A model generated the notes under the pieces. It did not search any database. It was not told the origin of the DNA and saw only the letters and a list, made by a program, of their open reading frames with translations. Both the position numbers and the translations under genes were made by a program. Shown here piece after piece: positions 10,301 through 16,294 of a stretch of 64,000 nucleotides of DNA. The stretch lies in contig JARLHA010000057.1 of NCBI GenBank assembly GCA_031292485.1, positions 29,891 through 93,890 of the forward strand, given 5' to 3'. Positions within the stretch are counted from its first letter, which is position 1; every line of letters starts with the position of its first letter. Source of the stretch: Mucilaginibacter sp. Lineage in GTDB: Bacteria; Bacteroidota; Bacteroidia; Sphingobacteriales; Sphingobacteriaceae.

Positions 10301-10698
10301 GTTATGGTGTACACTATTTCATCATAAAATATATCAGCATCTTTTGCTGAAGCAAAATAGCCGTACCGCATCCCCCAATCTTTCCAGCAATGTGCCATGC
10401 GGTGGGCCACCTGTTTAATGCTTTTTTCGGAACCGGTTGATCCGTCGGCCAAGGGGACACCGGCTTTTCGGAAATATTTTTGTGCCAGGATATCTGTCGC
10501 CACCTGCGACCACGAAGCCGGAACTTCCACATCATTCATTTCAAATACGGCATCGCCCGATGGGTTCCGGATCACGGAGGCGCGCATCTCATATTTAAAT
10601 TGATCGAAAACGTTGATACTATCCCTGGTAAAATGTCTGTTTACCTTCAAGCCGCCAGTGTTCTCAGCATGTGTATTTTTGTAGAGGTCGCTTCCCAT
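7357..10698 (-). CDS. nrdJ: adenosylcobalamin-dependent (class II) ribonucleoside-diphosphate reductase
   Basis: Makes deoxyribonucleotides using a B12-generated thiyl radical, so needs no oxygen. The 1113-residue protein has the class II layout: N-terminal ATP-cone-like part, the 10-stranded barrel with redox cysteine in HACFIL (about 187), the N-x-C-x-E radical site in NPCSEY (about 395) and the partner cysteine in ACNLAS (about 406). The phosphate-binding loop is in APTGTIGLVMDCDTTG. A TSCPD domain follows (about 930-1050). The C-terminus is a cysteine-rich zinc ribbon (CNTCGH, CYKCLNCG) that feeds electrons to the active site. Monocistronic, with its own terminator. No cobalamin riboswitch was recognised upstream. 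Confidence 0.96.
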   Translation of the reverse strand: MGSDLYKNTHAENTGGLKVNRHFTRDSINVFDQFKYEMRASVIRNPSGDAVFEMNDVEVPASWSQVATDILAQKYFRKAGVPLADGSTGSEKSIKQVAHRMAHCWKDWGMRYGYFASAKDADIFYDEIVYTITGQLAAPNSPQWFNTGLYSSYNISGKPQGHYFVDPTTKKLSKSTSAYERPQPHACFILSVEDDLVNEGGVMDLWVREARIFKYGSGVGTNFSKIRGESEKLSGGGYSSGLMSFLKIGDRAAGAIKSGGTTRRAAKMVCLDLDHPEIESFVNWKVEEEKKVAALIAAGYSSDYEGEAYRTVSGQNSNNSVRIPNNFFKALKGGSNWDLTSRMTGKPVKSIPAQKLWDDIAFAAWACADPGVQFDSTINEWHTCPEGGRINASNPCSEYMFLDNTACNLASINLAHFFDKETRVFDVKGFEHTCRIWTIVLEISVLMAQFPSKEVAQLSYDYRTLGLGYANLGSALMVNGIPYDSKKARAIAAAITAIMTGTAYATSAEMARELGPFARYEDNKQHMLRVMRNHRYAAYNSTDNFDGLEIHPPGIDQIQCPDYLLSAACNSWDKAVEMGEKYGYRNAQTTVIAPTGTIGLVMDCDTTGIEPDFALVKFKKLSGGGYFKIINQAVPEALSNLGYADHEVTAIINYAKGAATLKGAPHINFDSLKSKGLSDDELEKLDKGIVSAFEISFAFNIWSMGEECLKRLGFTAEQYNAQDFNVLRGLGFSNKQIAEANEYICGTMTIEGAPYLKKEHYPIFDCANKCGAKGERYIHSHGHIKMMAAAQPFLSGAISKTINLPNEAKVDEIKDCYELSWRLGLKANALYRDGCKLSQPLSTKSDVKEDKEEVSQDKLETVEEVLGKAANVKLSDLTPDQVLEAAMAIMEKSKDTAFMRQLSRVVQKKVLPFKRRGYTQKAIIDGQTVYVRTGEYEDGTLGEIFVDMHKEGATFRSLMNCFAIAVSVGLQYGVPLEEYVEKFTFTRFEPAGMVVGHANIKSATSIIDYIFRMLGYEYQDRTDLVHVITEQNGITGNPQMIDEDVNTDETNVYHPAEKPMAVEQKISIKKQYSVDITMGVQSDAPACNTCGHTTVRSGTCYKCLNCGNSMGCS

Positions 10699-10738
10699 AT
10701 CCGTAGAAATTAAATGATCAGAAAATAATTAAAAAAAA

Positions 10739-10752
10739 ACTAAAGGGTGTTT
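10739..10752. repeat. 14-bp inverted repeat arm, upstream of nrdJ
   Basis: ACTAAAGGGTGTTT, the perfect reverse complement of 7021-7034. It lies 40 bp before the nrdJ ATG, in the expected 5' untranslated region. Confidence 0.5.
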
Positions 10753-10966
10753 TACTCAAATCTATCAGTCATAAAAGACCCCTGCAATTCGTAGTTTTCC
10801 ACACCCTGTTGGGAAGTGCCATATCCTTAGTTCGAAAAAAGCAAAACCGGTAGTTTACAATGATTTAACATTGTGGAAAGATAACGTTTGGGGTTGATTT
10901 ATGCGTTAACGGTTGAAATTGAATTATTTATGCCCGGGAATAGTTGAGCCAAAATAAATATTTTCA

Positions 10967-11470
10967 CCCGCTTTACGGCTTGCCTTAGAGAAGGTCGACA
11001 AGCGAATCATAGTCGGGGTGAGTAGACTGGTCCACTTGCATTGGCGGTAATGTCCGCCGGGGTAAACTCACCCGATCATCGCTGCGCTCGATCTGCCCTC
11101 TCTCCCGCAAGCGGCAAAGAGGGCGGGGAAAAAAGGGAAACAAAAAACCTCTTTACCCTCTTTACGGCGTGCCGTAGAGAGGGTCGGAGAGCGAAGCGAA
11201 TCCGGGGTGAGTAGACTACTCCACTTGCATTGGCGGTAATGTCCGCCGGGGTAAACTCACCCGATCATCGCTGCGCTCGATCTGCCCTCTCTCCCGCAAG
11301 CGGCAAAGAGGGCGGGGAAAAAGGGGAAACAAAAAACTTCTTTACCCTCTTTACGGCGTGCCGTAGAGAGGGTCGGAGAGCGAAGCGAATCCGGGGTGAG
11401 TCAACGGAGCGCGTTTATTACCGCTAATGTCCGCTGGCCGTACCTCATCGGGTCATCACTCCGCCCGACC
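10967..11470. repeat. tandem array of a 189-bp palindromic repeat (two full units plus a partial third)
   Basis: Equivalent points recur at 10972, 11161 and 11350, an exact 189-bp period. Each unit contains a hairpin (CCCTCTTTACGGC / GCCGTAGAGAGGG), a longer imperfect palindrome made of GGGTCGGAGAGCGAAGCGAA and its degenerate complement (CGCTGCGCTCGATCTGCCC), and an inner small hairpin GGCGGTAATGTCCGCC. The third unit diverges after about 11400. A further single copy lies at 24616-24769. Open reading frames here have no protein-like features. The rest of the 10699-11506 gap holds only the nrdJ leader and AT-rich sequence. Confidence 0.85.
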
Positions 11471-11506
11471 AATCTTTTCTACAGCGGGAAAAACGTTCTG
11501 GTAATA

Positions 11507-12403
11507 TTACAATTCACGCCTCAAGGGTGCAGATGCCTGTGCACCCATCCTGGTTACTGAAATAGCTGCGGCTTTACAGGCAAATGCAACCGCTGCTTCC
11601 GGGTCCATATTTTCCGTAAGCGCTACAGCCAGGGCGCCATTAAACACATCTCCGGCTGCCGTACTGTCAACCGCTGTAACCAATGGCGAGGGGATAATCT
11701 TATTCAATAAATTATCATGATGATAGGCGCCTTTGGAACCAAGGGTGATGATCACATTTTTAACACCCTTATCCATTAATATAGCTGCCGCTTCCGCCGC
11801 GCTTTGCTCGCCGGTAACTTTAATCCCGGTTAGCAGCTCAGCTTCGGTTTCATTTGGGGTGATGGTGTGTACATGTTGAAAAAGAGTGTCATCCAATAAA
11901 CAGGCAGGGGCTGGGTTTAAAATAACTTTCGCGCCTTTCTGGTGGCATTGTTCAACAGCATAGGCAACTGTTTGTATCGGGATTTCCAGTTGGATCAAAA
12001 CAATATCACCCGGGTTTATTTGTTCAATTACTTTTTCAAGATCAGCTGGCTGCAGGTTTCCGTTGGCGCCTGGCGCTACGGCGATGCTGTTTTCGCCTTT
12101 GGCATCTACCAAAATAAGGGCCACGCCTGAGGGGTGATGCACATCGGTACAAATAAAATCCGTATTAATGCCCACATCTTTGAAACCCTGCACAGCCTGC
12201 CTTCCGAAAATGTCCTCGCCCACCTTACACGCAAAAGTGACCTTGCCGCCAAGTTTGGCAGCTGCAACTGCCTGGTTGGCGCCTTTGCCGCCGGCGGTCA
12301 TTAAAAATTCGCCGCCAAGGATGGTTTCCCCGGGCGCAGGTAATTTCTCCGACCGGATAACCATATCCGTATTGGAGCTGCCGATTACAAATATTGATGA
12401 CAC
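11507..12403 (-). CDS. rbsK: ribokinase (PfkB family)
   Basis: Phosphorylates D-ribose at O5 in the cytoplasm. The 298-residue length is typical. It shows the N-terminal substrate motif (VIGSSNTDMV), the first PfkB signature GGKGANQAVAAAKLGG (about 38-53) and the C-terminal signature DSTAAGDVFNGAL with the catalytic Asp in AAGD (about 250). The call as ribokinase rather than another PfkB sugar kinase rests on SSNTDMV and the GKGANQA/TAAGDxFNG pairing. It stands alone: no ribose transporter, rbsD or regulator is next to it. Confidence 0.88.
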   Translation of the reverse strand: MSSIFVIGSSNTDMVIRSEKLPAPGETILGGEFLMTAGGKGANQAVAAAKLGGKVTFACKVGEDIFGRQAVQGFKDVGINTDFICTDVHHPSGVALILVDAKGENSIAVAPGANGNLQPADLEKVIEQINPGDIVLIQLEIPIQTVAYAVEQCHQKGAKVILNPAPACLLDDTLFQHVHTITPNETEAELLTGIKVTGEQSAAEAAAILMDKGVKNVIITLGSKGAYHHDNLLNKIIPSPLVTAVDSTAAGDVFNGALAVALTENMDPEAAVAFACKAAAISVTRMGAQASAPLRREL

Positions 12404-12561
12404 TGAGTTGGACGTTTTTATTGGTATAGCAAGATAGGGAGATTTATTGGGATGGATAAAAATTATTACATTGATTAAGTTTACTACAAATCAGATTTGT
12501 TGATAATCTCCCCTTGAATATTCTCCCAATTCTGCTCAACTTCGCCGTTCAATATTTGGGG

Positions 12562-12653
12562 GGATTACACCGATTTGAAAAGGATTACACCGATTTAAAT
12601 TAGTGTACCCAAAACATAATCGGTGAAATCAAAAATAAAAAATCGGTGAAATC
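12562..12653. repeat. paired direct and inverted repeats overlapping the tex start codon
   Basis: GGATTACACCGATTT occurs at 12562-12576 and 12582-12596. The near-inverse AATCGGTGAAATC occurs at 12618-12630 and 12641-12653. The last copy contains the GTG used as the tex start. Two arms in each direction could fold into a long imperfect hairpin. Confidence 0.7.
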
Positions 12654-14916
12654 ATTATATAATAAAATAGCTTCAGAGCTTTCCATAGCCGAAAAGCAGG
12701 TAAGTGCAACCGTTGATTTACTGGACGAAGGTGCTACCGTACCCTTTATTTCGCGTTACCGCAAGGAGCTGACCGGCACTTTGGACGAGGTGCAGGTAAC
12801 CGCTATCCGCGACCGCATACAACAACTGCGCGATCTGGATAAACGCCGCGAAGCCATCCTGAAATCGCTTACCGAAATGGGTAAACTGACGCCCGAACTG
12901 GAAAAACAAATCAACGAGGCGGAAACGATGGTGGCCCTTGAGGATATTTATCTGCCTTATCGCCCCAAAAGAAAAACACGCGCTACCGCCGCCCGCGAAA
13001 AGGGCCTGCAACCTTTGGCCGACTTGCTGATGGAGCAAAAACGGATTGATGTGGAAGCCGAAGCCGCTAAATATATTGATGAAGAAAAGGGCGTAAAAAG
13101 CCTGGAAGAAGCATTGGCCGGCGCAAGGGATATCCTTGCGGAGTTCATCAGCGAGAATGCTGAAGTGCGTACCCAGATGCGGAACCTGTTTATCGAAAAA
13201 GGGGTATTCCAGTCAAAAGTGGTTGAAGGCAAAGAAGTGGAAGGGATAAAATATAAAGATTATTTCGACTGGACAGAACCTGTAAAAACAGTTCCATCAC
13301 ACCGCATACTGGCTATGCGCCGTGGCGAAAAGGAAGAAATATTATGGCTGGATTTGAAACCGGAAGAAGATGAAGCCATCGATTTGCTTGAAAAAGCATT
13401 TGTAACAGGTAATAACACCAGTGCCGACCAGGTAAAACAGGCTATTGCTGATGGCTATAAACGTTTGCTGAAGCCATCTATGGAAACTGAGGTGCGATTG
13501 TTTACCAAAAAGAAGGCAGATGAAGAGGCGATCAGGGTATTTGCTGAAAATGCACGCCAGCTTTTATTGGGCGCACCGCTTGGTCAGAAACGTACTATGG
13601 CGATTGACCCGGGTTTCCGTACGGGCTGCAAGGTGGTTTGTTTGGATGAACAAGGGAAACTGCTTGAATATACGGCCATTTTCCCGCATACCGGCCCCGG
13701 CCAGGCACGCGAGGCAGAAAAAACCACGAAACATTTGTTTGAAAAATATAATATAGAGGCCATCGCCATAGGTAATGGTACTGCAGGACGGGAAACAGAA
13801 GTTTTTATCCGCAACCTTAACCTGCCCAACGCAGCCATTGTAATGGTGAATGAAAGCGGTGCTTCTATTTATTCGGCTTCGGATGTAGCAAGGGAAGAGT
13901 TTCCGGAACAGGATATTACGGTAAGAGGAGCAGTATCTATCGGCAGAAGATTAATGGACCCGCTGGCAGAGTTGGTGAAGATCGACCCGAAATCAATAGG
14001 TGTGGGGCAGTACCAGCACGATGTGGATCAAACTAAACTGCAAACTTCGCTGGATGATACCGTAATGAGCTGTGTAAACGCGGTTGGGGTTGAATTGAAT
14101 ACGGCGTCGAAACAAATATTGGCCTATGTATCTGGCCTTGGCCCGCAATTGGCGCAGAATATTGTTGAATACCGTAACCAGAATGGCGCCTTTAAACGCC
14201 GCGACCAGTTGAAAAAAGTGCCCCGTTTGGGTGACAAGGCTTTTGAACAGGCAGCAGGTTTCCTGCGGATCCATCACGCGGAAAATCCCCTGGATACCAG
14301 TGCGGTACACCCGGAAAGATATGCGCTGGTGGAACAAATGGCCAAAGACCTGAAATGTTCTGTAAAAGAATTAATGGGTGATGATAAGCTGCGCAAAAGC
14401 ATCCCGCTATTAAAATATACGTCTGAAACCGTGGGCTTGCCCACGCTGAATGATATAATGGCCGAACTGGCCAAACCCGGCCGCGACCCGCGCGAACAGT
14501 TTGAAGCCTTTAGCTTTACGGAAGGGGTGAATTCCATCAACGATTTAAAAATCGGCATGAAGCTGCCGGGTATCGTTACCAACATCACCAACTTCGGTGC
14601 ATTTGTAGATATCGGCGTTCATCAGGATGGGCTGGTACATTTAAGCCAAATCACCAACCGCTTTATTAAGGACGCCAACGAAATATTAAAAGTTGCCCAA
14701 AAGGTAGAAGTTACCGTAACCGACGTGGATATTAACCGCAAACGCATCGCTTTATCCATGAAAGAAAATGAACCCAAACCAGTTGAAAGGGAAAGAAGAG
14801 AACCCGTTCGTGATCAACGGCCAGTACAAAAACCGGTTTTTAATAAAAAGCCTGCGCCTCAGCCTGAGAGTGACCTGCAAATTAAGCTGGCTGCTTTGAA
14901 AGATAAATTCAGGTGA
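12646..14916 (+). CDS. tex: Tex-like S1 RNA-binding transcription accessory protein
   Basis: Cytoplasmic nucleic-acid-binding protein of 756 residues, associated in other bacteria with transcription and stress tolerance. Domains in order: Tex N-terminal helical region (LLDEGATVPFISRYRKE, about 24-40), YqgF/RuvC-like domain from about 316 (MAIDPGFRTGCK), helix-hairpin-helix region about 490-560 and an S1 RNA-binding domain about 637-710 (GIVTNITNFGAFVDIG). A basic, Pro-rich tail follows. The start must be GTG at 12646: the first residues KSLYNKIASEL match the family start and no ATG is available. That GTG is part of an intergenic repeat. Confidence 0.94.
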   Translation: MKSLYNKIASELSIAEKQVSATVDLLDEGATVPFISRYRKELTGTLDEVQVTAIRDRIQQLRDLDKRREAILKSLTEMGKLTPELEKQINEAETMVALEDIYLPYRPKRKTRATAAREKGLQPLADLLMEQKRIDVEAEAAKYIDEEKGVKSLEEALAGARDILAEFISENAEVRTQMRNLFIEKGVFQSKVVEGKEVEGIKYKDYFDWTEPVKTVPSHRILAMRRGEKEEILWLDLKPEEDEAIDLLEKAFVTGNNTSADQVKQAIADGYKRLLKPSMETEVRLFTKKKADEEAIRVFAENARQLLLGAPLGQKRTMAIDPGFRTGCKVVCLDEQGKLLEYTAIFPHTGPGQAREAEKTTKHLFEKYNIEAIAIGNGTAGRETEVFIRNLNLPNAAIVMVNESGASIYSASDVAREEFPEQDITVRGAVSIGRRLMDPLAELVKIDPKSIGVGQYQHDVDQTKLQTSLDDTVMSCVNAVGVELNTASKQILAYVSGLGPQLAQNIVEYRNQNGAFKRRDQLKKVPRLGDKAFEQAAGFLRIHHAENPLDTSAVHPERYALVEQMAKDLKCSVKELMGDDKLRKSIPLLKYTSETVGLPTLNDIMAELAKPGRDPREQFEAFSFTEGVNSINDLKIGMKLPGIVTNITNFGAFVDIGVHQDGLVHLSQITNRFIKDANEILKVAQKVEVTVTDVDINRKRIALSMKENEPKPVERERREPVRDQRPVQKPVFNKKPAPQPESDLQIKLAALKDKFR

Positions 14917-14926
14917 AATCCCACAG

Positions 14927-14955
14927 ACTTACGAAGCTTCCAAAGCTTCGTAAGT
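14927..14955. terminator. 13-bp perfect hairpin between tex and the convergent Lrp gene
   Basis: ACTTACGAAGCTT / AAGCTTCGTAAGT with a 3-nt loop lies 10 bp after the tex stop. On the plus strand an A/T-rich stretch ending in ATTTTTT follows about 15 nt later. It may terminate tex and, from the other side, the Lrp-type gene. Confidence 0.5.
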
Positions 14956-14975
14956 CCTAAGATTAAATTTATTTT

Positions 14976-15452
14976 TTACTCCAGTGTGATCTGCCTACGG
15001 ATACTTTCTTCCAGTGAAATGAAAGTTTCGGTCCGCTGGATGCCTTTAACACCCTGGATCTGTTCGTTCAAAACTTCACGTAAATGCGTGGTGTCATGGC
15101 ACACTATTTTGGCAAAAATGCTGTAGCTGCCGGTGGTGTAATGGAGTTCTACGATCTCTTTTACGGTCTTTAACTGCTTAACGGCATCATTGTATTGTGA
15201 GCCTTTTTCCAGGAAAATGCCAAGGAAAGCGGTAATATCGTACCCTAATTTTTGAGGATCTACTTCCAAACTGGCACCTTTTATTACACCCATTTCTTCC
15301 AACTTTTTCATCCTCACGTGTATAGTTCCGCCGGAAACGATCAACTCTTTAGCAATCTCGGTGTACGGAGTGGTCGCATTTTTCATTAATATCGATAAAA
15401 TCTGTATGTCGAGATTATCAATTTCTAAATTTTGAGCTTTTCTGTGGGACAT
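14976..15452 (-). CDS. Lrp/AsnC family transcriptional regulator
   Basis: A 158-residue regulator of the feast/famine family. The N-terminal winged helix-turn-helix (LDIQILSILMKNATTPYTEI... VRMKKLEEMGVI, about 13-58) binds DNA. The C-terminal RAM domain (about 70-155, with ELHYTTGSYSIFAKIV) binds an amino acid and makes oligomers. The start at 15452 gives the normal N-terminus. The gene is divergent from the tRNA-like RNA genes, and the two promoters abut, so it could control them as well as itself; that is inference. Target amino acid unknown. Confidence 0.93.
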   Translation of the reverse strand: MSHRKAQNLEIDNLDIQILSILMKNATTPYTEIAKELIVSGGTIHVRMKKLEEMGVIKGASLEVDPQKLGYDITAFLGIFLEKGSQYNDAVKQLKTVKEIVELHYTTGSYSIFAKIVCHDTTHLREVLNEQIQGVKGIQRTETFISLEESIRRQITLE

Positions 15453-15477
15453 AAATTCGGAAAATTTTATTTATATA

Positions 15478-15509
15478 CAAGAATAATTAAAATCTGATAA
15501 AAATACAAA
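15478..15509 (-). promoter_or_regulatory. candidate promoter of the Lrp/AsnC gene
   Basis: On the minus strand TTTG (15509-15506), 20-nt spacer, TATTCTTG (15485-15478), one base off the Bacteroidota -7 consensus TAnnTTTG. It ends 25 bp before the start codon. Confidence 0.5.
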
Positions 15510-15524
15510 TATTCTATTGAAATA

Positions 15525-15556
15525 TTTGCAACAAATGGATAGTCCTGTTAGATTTG
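15525..15556 (+). promoter_or_regulatory. promoter of the tRNA-like RNA genes
   Basis: TTTG at 15525-15528, 20-nt spacer and TAGATTTG at 15549-15556 match the Bacteroidota housekeeping -33/-7 promoter exactly. Transcription should begin near 15562, about 40 nt before the first tRNA-like structure. Confidence 0.65.
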
Positions 15557-15603
15557 TATCAAGCCAATGACAAAAGCCGATCGTTCTTTTTAATAATACA
15601 CAA

Positions 15604-15715
15604 TGTTGGGTGGTGAAATTTTAGGCAGACACACCTCCTTGTCCCGGTGGCGGAGATTATGGAAAACCCGAAGCGGGCTAACCACTCTTTGAAGGTTCGA
15701 ATCCTTCCCCAACAG
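15604..15715 (+). ncRNA. tRNA-like RNA, copy 1, with very large variable arm
   Basis: Folds as a tRNA-like molecule of 112 nt: acceptor stem TGTTGGG/CCCAACA, U8-G9, D stem GTG/CAC with a GG in the loop, anticodon-type arm CCTCC-TTGTCCC-GGTGG (one T-T mismatch), T arm GAAGG-TTCGAAT-CCTTC, and G73 with no encoded CCA. The variable region is 40 nt and forms its own arm: GGAG and TGG pair with CCA and CTCT, leaving a 4-nt ATTA bulge, and enclose the hairpin CCCG-AAG-CGGG. The loop would read GUC with U33 but C at position 37, and the first pair is U1-A72, so it is not a normal tRNA-Asp. The D arm resembles tRNA-Leu. A run of T follows. Not recognised as a named family. Confidence 0.7.
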
Positions 15716-15876
15716 CTTTTTTCTAAGTCTTGAGTCGAAAGTCTCAAGTCTTGGGTCAAAAACAAGAGAAGTAAAGTTGATGACCCGAAATAAAAATACT
15801 GTTTTAAGAAGTTAGTCAGGAGCATAAGTTAAATGCGACTAAAGACTCAGGACTTCCGGCTTAGGACTTTAAATAC

Positions 15877-15992
15877 TGTAGGATGGTGAAATTTTAGGCA
15901 GACACACCTCCTTGTCCCGGTGGCGAAGATCATGGGAAACTCTTAGCAATAAGAATAACCACTTCTTGAAGGTTCGACCCCTTCTCCTACAG
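15877..15992 (+). ncRNA. tRNA-like RNA, copy 2
   Basis: Second member, 116 nt. The acceptor stem TGTAGGA/TCCTACA differs from copy 1 at two pairs, and both differences are compensated (U-A to A-U, G-C to A-U). The T arm is GAAGG-TTCGACC-CCTTC, G73 follows. The D and anticodon arms are identical to copy 1. In the variable arm GAAG/CTTC replaces GGAG/CTCT, the 4-nt bulge (ATCA) and TGG/CCA remain, and the inner hairpin is a quite different sequence, TCTTA-GCAA-TAAGA. This pattern shows selection on structure. The 161-nt spacer between the copies has short repeated AGTCTTGAGTC-type words and no gene. Confidence 0.7.
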
Positions 15993-16024
15993 CTCTTCTC
16001 ATAATTTAGGTTTATAATTGGTTA

Positions 16025-16054
16025 GCAAAGGCCCCTGCCCATCAGGGGCTTTGC
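16025..16054 (+). terminator. terminator-like hairpin after the tRNA-like genes
   Basis: GCAAAGGCCCCTG / CAGGGGCTTTGC, a 12-bp stem with one bulge and a 5-nt loop, followed by TTATATAT. The tail is only moderately T-rich. Confidence 0.6.
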
Positions 16055-16133
16055 TTATATATAGGGTTTTTATTTGTTAGTTTGACAAATAAAAAAAGGG
16101 GGCAGGCATCATTCTGAAAACCTGCCTTCATAA

Positions 16134-16291
16134 TGTGCAATTCGTGTTCCTATAAATCAAATTTACAATTTTCTATATGAATTTCACTAAGCGGTTTGAA
16201 TTGCACAAACCTAAAACAACAAGGATTTTTGAAAATTGACGTTATACTAATGAATTCACGTAAATTTGAAAACATTCGTGAAATTCATATA
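16134..16291 (+). promoter_or_regulatory. interleaved inverted repeats in the nif3 leader
   Basis: Three perfect inverted pairs interleave just before the nif3 ATG: TGTGCAATTC (16134) with GAATTGCACA (16198), TCAAATTTAC (16157) with GTAAATTTGA (16260), and TATATGAATTTCAC (16174) with GTGAAATTCATATA (16278). They cannot all form at once, so they could be alternative RNA folds or operator-type sites. The last arm ends 3 nt before the start codon. Confidence 0.4.
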
Positions 16292-16294
16292 AAC

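Noticed and set aside
10699..10966. Cobalamin riboswitch upstream of the B12-dependent reductase
   Set aside because: No B12-box (GCCACTG-like) or the expected long structured leader was found.
11230..11427. Plus-strand open frame of 65 codons
   Set aside because: It lies entirely within the 189-bp repeat array and reads palindrome modules.
15604..15715. A standard tRNA-Asp(GTC) gene
   Set aside because: U1-A72 instead of G1-C72, C at position 37, a mismatch in the anticodon stem, a tRNA-Leu-like D arm and a 40-nt variable region do not fit tRNA-Asp.
15559..15825. Minus-strand 88-codon open frame
   Set aside because: It overlaps the first tRNA-like structure and the repeat spacer and has no protein-like composition.
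16196..16294. N-terminal extension of the Nif3 protein
   Set aside because: The frame is open but reads through interleaved inverted repeats; the family start matches the ATG at 16295.
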